From Citrobacter amalonaticus (lineage in GTDB: Bacteria; Pseudomonadota; Gammaproteobacteria; Enterobacterales; Enterobacteriaceae), in assembly GCF_018323885.1 (NCBI RefSeq), contig NZ_AP024585.1:3968001-4032000 (forward strand): a stretch of 64,000 nt of DNA, given 5' to 3'. The notes below the pieces were generated by a model. It was not told the DNA's origin and searched no databases. It worked only from the letters and a program-made list of their open reading frames with translations. Shown piece by piece: positions 1-7,665 of the stretch; within the stretch, counting starts at the first letter, position 1, and each line of letters begins with the position of its first letter. Made by a program: the position numbers and the translations under genes.

Positions 1-597
1 ATCCACTTTTTCGCCGACACCGGTTTTCAGGCGGTTGACGTAAGCGGCAAGCACGCCAATAGCGCAACTCATCCCCCCGACCACATCCGCAATAGCAGTC
101 CCGGTGCGCGTAGGCGGCGTATCAGGCCAACCGGTGGTGCTCATCAGTCCGCTCATGGCCTGGCCGATGATGTCGTAACCCGCGCGTTTCGAATACGGGC
201 CGGTATGACCAAAGCCGGAAACGGCGCCGTAAATAATCGCCGGATTCACCTTACGCAAATCCTCATAGCCAAGTCCCAGTTTTTCCATCACACCCGGACG
301 GTAGTTTTCCAGAACCACATCGCTGTCGCGAACTAAATCGAGAAATATCTGCCGACCTTCTTCAGATTTAAGATTCAGCGTCATTCCGCGCTTATTGCGG
401 TTTAAATTCATAAAGTAGGCGCTTTCGCCATTAATTTGCGGCGCGTTGGCCCGCGAATCATCCCCTTTCCCCGGCAATTCGATTTTAATCACATCCGCGC
501 CGAAATCCGCCAGCATCATTCCGCAATAAGGGCCAGCCAGCACCCGGGTTAAATCCAGCACACGAACACCGCTTAAAACACCAGACTGTTTGTTCAT
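1..597 (-). CDS. CaiB/BaiF-family class III CoA-transferase, N-terminal part
   Basis: The reading frame is open from ATG at 597 to the window edge, giving 199 residues of a protein whose family is about 400 residues long, so the C-terminal half lies outside. The start reads MNKQSGVLSGVRVLDLTRVL and is followed by AGPYCGMMLADFGADVIKIE, the typical N-terminus of CaiB/BaiF (formyl-CoA transferase type) enzymes. These move CoA between carboxylic acids through an enzyme-bound anhydride. The segment AGYDIIGQAMSGLM holds the aspartate expected to be the catalytic residue. The acid used cannot be told from the sequence. The gene is divergent from a sigma-54 activator and has a sigma-54-type promoter just upstream, which suggests substrate-induced carboxylate catabolism. 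Confidence 0.88.
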   Translation of the reverse strand, partial: MNKQSGVLSGVRVLDLTRVLAGPYCGMMLADFGADVIKIELPGKGDDSRANAPQINGESAYFMNLNRNKRGMTLNLKSEEGRQIFLDLVRDSDVVLENYRPGVMEKLGLGYEDLRKVNPAIIYGAVSGFGHTGPYSKRAGYDIIGQAMSGLMSTTGWPDTPPTRTGTAIADVVGGMSCAIGVLAAYVNRLKTGVGEKVD

Positions 598-657
598 TCC
601 TTCCCTCACTTTTTTATTAGATAGAGCACAAGGCCGCTTGCCTTATAGATTGTCTAA

Positions 658-673
658 TCCAATATGTGTGCCA
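658..673 (-). promoter_or_regulatory. Probable sigma-54 (-24/-12) promoter of the CoA-transferase gene
   Basis: On the minus strand the sequence TGGCACACATATTGGA matches TGGCAC-N5-TTGCW with a single change (TTGG for TTGC). The -24 GG and -12 elements have the right spacing. It lies about 60 bp upstream of the CoA-transferase start and opposite a gene for a sigma-54 activator, so position and partner agree. The enhancer sites for the activator were not identified. Confidence 0.65.
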
Positions 674-833
674 GGAATGAATAAATCGGAAGTATTTAAT
701 CTAACCAAATGAAACAAATAGATTTATTGCATTTTGCTATTTATCTGAGAGAAAGAAAAATGGCTTTCAATTTTGAAATTCATAACAGTTGTGATATTGG
801 TTTGTGATAGCCACAAATTTTCCATGGTGATTT

Positions 834-2747
834 ATGTCACATAAAACGTTACCGAATCTGGCCTTAATAACCCCCTATCCGGCACTGGCAGCCGTGGTGA
901 CTGAGCAGTGCGCCGGTATTTTTAACTGCCATGTTTTTCACGGAAGCCTGGAAAAAGCCGCGGGGATTGCGCGAAATCTCGACCCTGATTTTTATGACAT
1001 CATTATCAGCCGTGGCGGTACGGCGGACTATATCGATCGCGTAACCAAAATTCCGGTAGTACGTATTCTCACGTCCGCGCTGGATTTGCTTAAATCGCTC
1101 ACACCACTGAAAAAACATCCGCATAAAATCGCCTTTTTCAATTATCAGAACTATTTATCTGACGTAAATCTGGTGGCAACCGCACTGGAAGTGGAGATAG
1201 AAGAATTTATCTTTTTATCGCATGCCGATATGGTGGATAAACTCAAAAAATGCCGTGCACGTAATTTCCAGACGGTGGCGGGAGGATTACCGGTTTCAGA
1301 CACGGCGGAACACTATGAGATGCACGGGATTCTGATCGAAAATGGTCTGGAATCGGTGAACAGCGCGCTGCGCGAAGCGATGGCAATCGTGGAGACGACC
1401 CGCCGCAAGCAACAGGATATGGCGCGACTGGAGATCATTCTCTCCTCAATTACGGAAGGGATCATCGTCACCAACGAAAATAACGAGATCCAGATCTTCA
1501 ATAAATCCGCCGAGAACATATTTGGCCTGATGGCCTCGCAGGTGATTGGCAAACCGGTGGATACGGTCATTAAAAATACGCGGATTAACCAGGTATTGCT
1601 GACAAAATCCCCCGAGATCCGGGAGATTATGGATCTGGACAATACCTCCATCATTACCAGCCGGGTGCCAATATTTCGTGGTACGCAGTGTATTGGGGTG
1701 GTGTGTTCGTTTACCGATACGCCGCAAATCCAAAAAGTGGAGCGGATTATTCGCGGCAAGCTGATGAAAAAAGGCTTCACTGCCCGTTACCGGTTTGAGC
1801 ATATCCTCACGCAAAATAAACACATGGAGTCGGTCATTCATCTGGCAAAAATTTATGCCAATACCCACTCCCCGGTGATGATTTATGGGGAATCCGGCAC
1901 CGGTAAAGAGCTATTCGCGCAGAGTATTCATAACCAGAGTAAACGCCACCGGGGTCCATTTGTCGCCATTAACTGCGCCGCCATTCCGGAAACCCTGCTG
2001 GAAAGCGAACTGTTTGGCTATGAAGGGGGCTCTTTTACCGGCGCGCGGCGCGAAGGAAAAGAAGGTCTGATAGAACTGGCGCATCAGGGAACCTTATTTC
2101 TCGATGAAATTGGTGAACTGCCACTGCCTATTCAGAGCCGCCTGTTACGCGTCTTACAGGAATACGAAATTATGCGTGTGGGGGGAAAGGATATTATTCC
2201 TGTCGATGTGCGGATTATCGGCGCCACTAACCGATCGCTGGAAAAAATGGCGGAGGAAGGCTCGTTTCGCGGCGATCTCTACTACCGGTTGAACGTCTTA
2301 CCGCTAATGGTGCCTCCGCTACGGGAAAGAGACGGCGACGTCCGTTTTCTGGCTGAGCACTTCCTCGAAAAATCGGGCTGCGGGCATAAACTGGCGCAGT
2401 TCATCGCCCTGTTTTCCACTTACAACTGGCCGGGAAACGTGCGTGAACTGAATTTTATCATTGAACGACTGGCACTATTATCGGCCGGATTTCCGGACGC
2501 TTCGCTGTTTGAGATATTAAATCTGACCGGTTTTAACGCGCTTAAATCCTGCAACGCGTCACAGACAAATGGGAGGATCGTCGCGGATCTGAGTAAAGGA
2601 CAACTGAAAGTCATCATTAAAGATCTCGAGCGACAGATTATTGCGTTCTACATGGATCTTTTTGAACAGGATCAAGAGAAAGTCGCCGCCCATCTGGGGA
2701 TCAGCAAAATGAGTTTATGGCGAAAATATAATCAGATGGACCGCTAA
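834..2747 (+). CDS. PrpR-like sigma-54-dependent transcriptional activator
   Basis: This 637-residue protein has the order expected of PrpR-type regulators: an N-terminal PrpR_N sensory domain (about 1-190, with ISRGGTADYI), a PAS domain (about 200-310), an AAA+ domain (about 335-560) and a C-terminal Fis-type helix-turn-helix (VAAHLGISKMSLWRKYNQ). Visible motifs are Walker A GESGTGKE, the sigma-54 contact loop GSFTGA (a variant of GAFTGA) and Walker B TLFLDEIGEL. It should hydrolyse ATP to open sigma-54 promoters after sensing a small molecule in PrpR_N. The divergent CoA-transferase gene with its -24/-12 promoter is the likely target. It is not necessarily the propionate regulator, because no prpBCDE genes are present here. 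Confidence 0.9.
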   Translation: MSHKTLPNLALITPYPALAAVVTEQCAGIFNCHVFHGSLEKAAGIARNLDPDFYDIIISRGGTADYIDRVTKIPVVRILTSALDLLKSLTPLKKHPHKIAFFNYQNYLSDVNLVATALEVEIEEFIFLSHADMVDKLKKCRARNFQTVAGGLPVSDTAEHYEMHGILIENGLESVNSALREAMAIVETTRRKQQDMARLEIILSSITEGIIVTNENNEIQIFNKSAENIFGLMASQVIGKPVDTVIKNTRINQVLLTKSPEIREIMDLDNTSIITSRVPIFRGTQCIGVVCSFTDTPQIQKVERIIRGKLMKKGFTARYRFEHILTQNKHMESVIHLAKIYANTHSPVMIYGESGTGKELFAQSIHNQSKRHRGPFVAINCAAIPETLLESELFGYEGGSFTGARREGKEGLIELAHQGTLFLDEIGELPLPIQSRLLRVLQEYEIMRVGGKDIIPVDVRIIGATNRSLEKMAEEGSFRGDLYYRLNVLPLMVPPLRERDGDVRFLAEHFLEKSGCGHKLAQFIALFSTYNWPGNVRELNFIIERLALLSAGFPDASLFEILNLTGFNALKSCNASQTNGRIVADLSKGQLKVIIKDLERQIIAFYMDLFEQDQEKVAAHLGISKMSLWRKYNQMDR

Positions 2748-2795
2748 GGGAGGGCAACGACGCAATGCCGGTCGCCTGCTGAGTCCAATATTATT

Positions 2796-3431
2796 TCAAC
2801 TCATTCGTTGCTTTAATTCTTCTGGGGTCAATGGCGGATTATGTCGGTGTAACATCGCATGGCAATTCGGGCAAACTGGTATCAGATCGTCAATGGGATC
2901 CAGATGATAATCCTCTTTAATCGCCGAAAGCGGTACCAGATGGTGAATATGGATAAACCCCTTGCCGATTTCGCCGTATACCTTTGACATGTCGAGGCCG
3001 CACACCTTGCATTGATAGCCATGATACTCAAGCGCTTTCTGCCGAGCATTGCGATCGCGTTCATAACGATTCACCACCACCTGCGTAGCCGCTCCTTCCA
3101 CATAGTCGATTTGCGATGTTAGCTCATCGGGGAAAAGGGTATCGCTGACAGTTGCAGCCCCCTTTTCTCCCTGCACGATGTGAAATCCTTGCTCAATCAA
3201 CAAACGCACGCATTTCGATTTGATACCTCCCGAGAAATCCTGCGGCGTGAATGTTTTCCCGGTCATCAACGTTGCCGCGATCCCCACGATCGCTTTTGAA
3301 GGATAGCGGCGGCCATCAAACACTACCTCATAGCGTCGAGCCTCTTTGAAAAGATGAGGGAACCCGTCATCGTAGGCTCGAATGGCTTTAATAATGTATT
3401 TCCGTGGCAATCGATCGGGTAATTCATTCAT
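2796..3431 (-). CDS. McrA-like HNH endonuclease
   Basis: The protein has 211 residues. The N-terminal half (about 8-85, with YEVVFDGRRYPSKAIVGIA) resembles the N-terminal head domain seen in ScoMcrA-like proteins. The C-terminal half is an HNH nuclease with a zinc-binding frame: CKVCGLD, then HIHHLVPLS, then PVCPNCHAMLH. Such proteins are type IV-like restriction factors acting on modified DNA; the modification recognised cannot be read from the sequence. It is tail-to-tail with the sigma-54 activator and divergent from the next HNH gene, with which it shares a short intergenic promoter region. Together with the SLATT gene it forms a small defence cluster. Confidence 0.78.
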   Translation of the reverse strand: MNELPDRLPRKYIIKAIRAYDDGFPHLFKEARRYEVVFDGRRYPSKAIVGIAATLMTGKTFTPQDFSGGIKSKCVRLLIEQGFHIVQGEKGAATVSDTLFPDELTSQIDYVEGAATQVVVNRYERDRNARQKALEYHGYQCKVCGLDMSKVYGEIGKGFIHIHHLVPLSAIKEDYHLDPIDDLIPVCPNCHAMLHRHNPPLTPEELKQRMS

Positions 3432-3563
3432 TTGATATGATCCATGTAATCCGGGGCTTTGCTTGTCTCATTGGCAAGACTCCGTGACCCCACCAGTGTA
3501 TCCCTCCTTCACCGCTTGATCAGGCCGTATTTTGCGAGCATCATCGCAATTATTTCTCGAGTA

Positions 3564-4445
3564 ATGAAATCAATGGGTTCCATTCAGATGCTGCAACAGG
3601 CAATTGCCGACATGACGATCTGGCGCAAAGGCGAGCAGCGCGCGCCGCATAAGCCATTACTGCTGTTATACGTACTGGCGGGTTATCAGCAAGGTCATGG
3701 GCGTCTGTTTGATTATGCTTCGGAAGTTCGCGATAACCTACGTAGCCTATTGGAGCGATTTGGCCCCCAACGCGCCCAGTACCGACCGGACATGCCCTTC
3801 TGGCGTTTACAGGGAGACGGTTTCTGGCAACTGCAAAACGCGGAGCGCTGTTCCACATTTGGCAGTAGCCGACAACCTCCCGCTGGTGAACTGGTTGAAT
3901 TTAACGTTGCTGGCGGCTTTGATAAGCAACATTACGACCATCTGATAAAAAGTAAGAAACTGATTAATTCACTCGCCCGACAAATCCTCGAAGCCCATTT
4001 TACCGAAAGTATTCAGGAAGAACTCGCCGATGAACTGGGATTTGAACTCCAGTTGCTTCGTAAACAGCGCGATCCCCTGTTCCGCCAGCAGGTACTGCGA
4101 GCCTACAACTATGAATGCGCCATTTGCGGCTACAACATGCGGCACGACAATACCTCTGTCGCGCTGGAAGCTGCCCATATCAAATGGAAGCAGTACGGTG
4201 GTCCTTGCGAAATTCCGAATGGTCTGGCCCTCTGCGCAATCCATCATAAAGCTTTTGATAAGGGATCCATTGGATTAGATGAGAATATGCGAGTACAGGT
4301 TTCAGAAGCGGTTAACGGTAGCGGGATCGTCGGCAGGCTGTTTTGGGATTTTCAGGGGAAGATCATTTCTCTACCGCAGGTAAAAGCATACTACCCGCAG
4401 GACGAATTCGTGGATTGGCATAGGAGAGAGGTGTTCAGGAGATGA
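3564..4445 (+). CDS. Phosphorothioate-binding (SBD-type) HNH restriction endonuclease
   Basis: The open frame begins at 3459, but the first 35 codons look non-coding; similarity to the family begins near MLQQAIADMTIWRKG, so the ATG at 3564 (or 3573) is preferred, giving about 293 residues. The N-terminal 150 residues (APHKPLLLLYVL, then YRPDMPFWRLQGDGFW) match the sulfur-binding domain type found in SprMcrA/ScoMcrA and related type IV enzymes, which bind phosphorothioated DNA. The C-terminus is an HNH nuclease: CAICGYNM, ALEAAHIKWKQYGGP, NGLALCAIHHKAFDKG. It should cut DNA carrying phosphorothioate in its preferred context. A phosphorothioation operon lies about 30 kb away, which makes the specificity of this enzyme important. 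Confidence 0.8.
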   Translation: MKSMGSIQMLQQAIADMTIWRKGEQRAPHKPLLLLYVLAGYQQGHGRLFDYASEVRDNLRSLLERFGPQRAQYRPDMPFWRLQGDGFWQLQNAERCSTFGSSRQPPAGELVEFNVAGGFDKQHYDHLIKSKKLINSLARQILEAHFTESIQEELADELGFELQLLRKQRDPLFRQQVLRAYNYECAICGYNMRHDNTSVALEAAHIKWKQYGGPCEIPNGLALCAIHHKAFDKGSIGLDENMRVQVSEAVNGSGIVGRLFWDFQGKIISLPQVKAYYPQDEFVDWHRREVFRR

Positions 4446-4640
4446 TAAAGATCAGGCTTGCTCAGGCAACATTAGAACTTTCAGTAGCCATGACAAAAAA
4501 TAGGGTATGATACTTTCGTTTAACTAGCGTTAGATTAGGTCAAACTCTTTTATCATATATCTCACAAGTGGTCTTTCTATAAGGCTAACATCATTGAAAA
4601 GCACAAAAATTACCCTTTTCACAGCATAGAGTTAATATTT

Positions 4641-5357
4641 ATGAATGAGAAAAAAATCATTGAAATTGCGAATCTGGAAAATGATTGTAAAATTGGCAAG
4701 GACAGGCACTTTATTGCTGCCGACAGAAAAAACAAATGGCGAATCTATCTGGGTTTATTTGCCGTCGTAGGCTCCGCTGTAATATCATCTGGAATAGGCA
4801 AGAGCATATTAGAATTACTAAATTCTTATCTTCAAATAGAACATTGGGCCTCCTGGGATACGGCTTTGAGTCATATTCTTCCATTATTAGTTGGTATTTC
4901 AACTGCAATTATCGGTTTTCTTGGTTTAGAGAAACAAACGGCACAACATCGATATGTCGGCAATGCCTATATTGAAATATCCAGGAAAGCAAGATCTCTT
5001 TTAAATGAAATCAATAAAAACAATTATAATGAGAAAATAAAAGAATACGAACCTTTATTAGAAAAATATCTGGAGATAAACAAAGAGGGTGAGTCATGTC
5101 CGACGAATAATAGCGACTCATTCAAAGCGATGAGTATGAATGCTTACCGACGCAATGCCATCAAAGGAAAACTAGCCGAGATGGAAAAGGATATTATAAA
5201 ATTTAGCACCAAGAAAAAACGTACGACATTAAAGCTAAGTACTATTGTAAGTGTGAATATAAAGATAAAAATCGCCTACGTATTATGGTCATTAAAAATC
5301 ATCAGGAAAAGAGATTATTTACGCTATGTGAAATGCTATCTGACATTATCCTGTTAA
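4641..5357 (+). CDS. SLATT-like two-helix membrane protein
   Basis: The protein has 238 residues. A basic N-terminus (RHFIAADRKNKWRIYLGLF) leads into two hydrophobic helices at about 35-52 and 80-97, followed by a charged helical region and a basic tail. This matches SLATT domains (SMODS/SLOG-associating two-transmembrane effectors), which are thought to disrupt the membrane after an upstream sensor is triggered. Here no nucleotidyltransferase, SLOG or reverse transcriptase partner is next to it; it follows two HNH nuclease genes. The AT-rich composition differs from the flanking xyloside genes and suggests transfer. The family call is by pattern and memory only. The last 30 residues are low in complexity and may reflect a shifted frame. 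Confidence 0.6.
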   Translation: MNEKKIIEIANLENDCKIGKDRHFIAADRKNKWRIYLGLFAVVGSAVISSGIGKSILELLNSYLQIEHWASWDTALSHILPLLVGISTAIIGFLGLEKQTAQHRYVGNAYIEISRKARSLLNEINKNNYNEKIKEYEPLLEKYLEINKEGESCPTNNSDSFKAMSMNAYRRNAIKGKLAEMEKDIIKFSTKKKRTTLKLSTIVSVNIKIKIAYVLWSLKIIRKRDYLRYVKCYLTLSC

Positions 5358-5469
5358 TCTCATCGTACAACGGGCGATTAAGCCCGTTCTCAATCAAACC
5401 GGTGCAGGTCGCCCACACAGAACGATTCATCAACTCAGCGTGCCCTGTAACACCTGCACTTATCTGCCC

Positions 5470-5574
5470 TGAAACTGCATCATGCCAGCGTGTCCGGCAT
5501 TGCTTTTCACCCTCGAAAATAGTACGGTCACACAAGAAGAATTCTTCGTGGACGGTGGAAAATTATGCCAATAA
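5470..5574 (+). pseudogene. C-terminal remnant of a short-chain dehydrogenase
   Basis: A frame ending at TAA 5572-5574 reads LLFTLENSTVTQEEFFVDGG and then KLCQ. The -T-x-E-x-F/L-x-VDGG tail is typical of short-chain dehydrogenase/reductase C-termini. It is cut off upstream by a TGA at 5470-5472 and no longer SDR frame is visible before it. The stop overlaps the yagI start. The match is short, so the call is tentative. Confidence 0.4.
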
Positions 5575-5750
5575 TTCAGTCTGTTGAACGTGCTTTGCAG
5601 ATCCTCGACTTGTTTAATGAACAGGCTACGGAACTCAAAATCACCGAGATAAGCAAACTGATGGGATTGAGCAAAAGTACCCTCCACTCTCTTCTTAAAA
5701 CGCTTCAGTTGCATGGCTATATCGATCAGAACCCGGAAAACGGAATCTAT

Positions 5751-5760
5751 GGTCACTCCC
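5751..5760 (+). repeat. Subterminal inverted repeat, left
   Basis: GGTCACTCCC is repeated in inverted form as GGGAGTGACC at 7054-7063. Six bases separate it from the element end. Similarity continues weakly inward. Subterminal repeats with short unique tips are the hallmark of IS1111-type elements. Confidence 0.85.
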
Positions 5761-5789
5761 GTTTTTGCAACACCGATTTTGACGACAAG

Positions 5790-5995
5790 TTGGCTTGCTT
5801 GAATCTATCCGGCGTCTGAATGGGATTTTATTCCCGCGCCTCGATGAGTTCCGCGCCTGATGAACCTCCAGAAAATATACGGCTTCAATGAGCCTTTCCG
5901 TTTTACAGGTTCCTCAACAGGCCGGTGGGCCGTTAGTATCATCAATATCAGTATTCGCAAAACCAGATGAATGATTGTTTAAACTGGTGTATTTC
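5790..5995 (-). ncRNA. Predicted bridge (seeker) RNA of the IS1111-type element
   Basis: The limits are approximate. Read on the minus strand, the outer stem GAACCU (5912-5907) pairs with AGGUUC (5867-5862). Inside it is a loop strand with AAAACGGAA (5904-5896), a small hairpin GGCU-CAUUGA-AGCC (5894-5881), and a second loop strand containing UAUUUUC (5877-5871). This is the shape of a target-binding loop. AAAACGGAA equals the left part of the rebuilt yagI target; the complement of the second strand, GAAAATA, equals the right part and crosses the junction. A second loop downstream carries CUCAU (5848-5844) and AUAGA (5808-5804), which match the element's right and left tips, on either side of a GC-rich hairpin: a plausible donor-binding loop. 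The order 5' target loop then donor loop agrees with described bridge RNAs. Confidence 0.75.
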
Positions 5996-6000
5996 TGCCT

Positions 6001-7005
6001 TTATGCTTCGTAAGTTTGCTGTCGCGCCGTCAGTGCCCAGGCTATTCTGGCCAGCTTGTTTGCCAGAGCACAGGTGACGACAAAGTTGCTTTTCCGACAC
6101 AACAACTCCCTGACCCAGTCGGCCAACTTGCCAGACTGGTGTTCCAGTTTTTGTATGAATACCCTGGCACACTGAACCAACAAAGTTCGGATCTTTTTGT
6201 TGCCCCGCTTGCTAATCCCTAACAATGTCGTCCGACCTCCCGTGCTGTACTGTCGGGGTACCAGCCCTGTTGCCGCCGCAAAGTCACGGCTGCTGGCGTA
6301 CTGCTTCCCGTCGCCAATCTCAGTTGAAATAGTACTGGCAGTCAGCGTTCCAACGCAGGGAATACTCAGCAAGCGCTGTCCAACCTCATCTTCGTCCAAC
6401 TTTCGTTTCAACTGAGATTCCAGATCTTTAATCTGCTCAACAAGATAGTGATAATGCTGTTGTAATTTCAGCAGTAACTGGCTGAGATAAAGAGGCAAAC
6501 TACTGTCCTCAAGAAGGGTACTCAGTCGACTAATAACGGCAGCACCTCGCGGAACGCTGATACCAAATTCCAGCAGAAAAGCATGCATCTGATTAGTTGT
6601 TTTCACCTTATCCTGAACCAGGGATTCACGGACACGATGCAGAGCTCGCATTGCCTGCTGAGATTCGGTTCTGGGCTGCACGAAACGCATAGATGGACGT
6701 GATGCTGCTTCACAGATAGCTTCAGCATCAACGAAGTCATTTTTGTTGCTTTTAACGAATGGGCGGACAAATTGCGGTGATATCAGCTTTGGAAAATGCC
6801 CTAACTCTGCCAGCTTGCGTGCCATAAAGTGAGAACCGCCACAGGCTTCCATCGCGATGGTTGTTGCCGGGCATGTCGCCAGAAATTCGATTAGCTTTGG
6901 TCGGGTGAATTTTTTACGGTAAACGGCCTTCCCACGATGATCCTGACAATGAATATGGAAAGAGTTCTTACCCAGATCGATACCAATAAGCGCAATGTTT
7001 TCCAT
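6001..7005 (-). CDS. IS110-family (IS1111 group) transposase
   Basis: The protein is 334 residues, the usual length. The N-terminal RuvC-like DEDD domain shows GIDLGKNSFHIH, AMEACGGSHFMARKL and NDFVDAEAICEAA. The C-terminal Transposase_20 domain shows IPCVGTLTASTISTEIGDG and the YSTGGR segment with the expected catalytic serine. The enzyme recombines target and donor using a guide RNA made from the element's non-coding end. No stop or frameshift is visible, so the element may still be active. Confidence 0.95.
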   Translation of the reverse strand: MENIALIGIDLGKNSFHIHCQDHRGKAVYRKKFTRPKLIEFLATCPATTIAMEACGGSHFMARKLAELGHFPKLISPQFVRPFVKSNKNDFVDAEAICEAASRPSMRFVQPRTESQQAMRALHRVRESLVQDKVKTTNQMHAFLLEFGISVPRGAAVISRLSTLLEDSSLPLYLSQLLLKLQQHYHYLVEQIKDLESQLKRKLDEDEVGQRLLSIPCVGTLTASTISTEIGDGKQYASSRDFAAATGLVPRQYSTGGRTTLLGISKRGNKKIRTLLVQCARVFIQKLEHQSGKLADWVRELLCRKSNFVVTCALANKLARIAWALTARQQTYEA

Positions 7006-7053
7006 GATGGTTCTCCGAATGAAAGCCTGTCCTCAGCATAGTACTGGGAAGGA

Positions 7054-7063
7054 GGGAGTGACC
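7054..7063 (-). repeat. Subterminal inverted repeat, right
   Basis: GGGAGTGACC is the inverse of 5751-5760. Eight bases (ATCTCATT) separate it from the right end of the element. Confidence 0.85.
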
Positions 7064-7665
7064 ATCTCATTAAATACCGTCTGGGAATGAAACTGGTCGA
7101 GCGTGGCCACTTTGTCGTTGGCACAATGGATATTCGCCAGAAGGCAAAAAGCTGGTTGATCCGGCTCTCGCAGGAAACGGGACAAACCACCCATTTGGGT
7201 ATTCTGGACGGCAACGAAGGCGTCTATATTGAGAAAATAGAAGGTAAGCAGGCTGCCATCGCTTATTCACGAATTGGTCGCCGCTTGCCTGTTCACGCCA
7301 CGGCTATCGGTAAGGTATTGCTTGCCTGGCTGGATGAGGAAGAACTTGCTGCGGTGTTGGAGGGGTATCAGTTCAATGGCTTTACCCCCGCCACCCTTAC
7401 CGATCGCGCCTCGCTACTTGCCGCGCTGAAAGAAACCCGCCATAACCAGTATGCGATGGATAACGAAGAGAATGAGCCCGGCGTGCGCTGCGTCGCGGTA
7501 CCGGTCTGGAATCATGAATCACGGGTTATCGCAGCCCTTAGCCTCTCCACTCTCACTTCTCGCGTAAACGACGCCGAGCTGGCCGCCTGGCGTCAGAAAC
7601 TGATGGATGCCGGGCTGGGGCTGTCGATAACGCTGGGCTATCGTCAACCCTGACCCTGTGTCTCG

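Larger units (their letters stand above)
5745..7071 (-). mobile_element. IS1111-type element of the IS110 family, 1327 bp
   Basis: The ends are fixed by rebuilding yagI: removal of 1327 bp restores the reading frame (the terminal A could be assigned to either end). There is no target duplication and the inverted repeats are set in from the ends, both features of the IS1111 group. The long non-coding part (about 255 bp) lies downstream of the transposase gene rather than upstream, again as in IS1111. The name of the element within ISfinder was not determined. Confidence 0.9.
5565..7653 (+). pseudogene. yagI: yagI/xynR, IclR-family xylonate regulator split by an insertion sequence
   Basis: The two halves are 5565-5744 (winged helix-turn-helix, MPIIQSVERALQILDLFNEQ) and 7072-7653 (effector domain, with THLGILDGNEGVYIEKIEGK and VRCVAVPVWNHESRVIAALS). 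If 5745-7071 is removed, the codons AAC GGA and AAA TAC CGT rejoin in frame and give a normal IclR protein of about 250 residues close to E. coli YagI (XynR), the regulator of xylonate catabolism. The N-terminal fragment now runs into insertion-sequence bases and stops at 5817-5819. A C-terminal fragment could start at ATG 7087 but would have no DNA-binding domain. The gene is convergent with yagH, as in the E. coli CP4-6 region. Loss of function is inferred. Confidence 0.93.

Noticed and set aside
5302..5535. A 77-codon minus-strand frame before yagI
   Set aside because: It overlaps the SLATT gene end and the dehydrogenase remnant, and no domain is recognisable.
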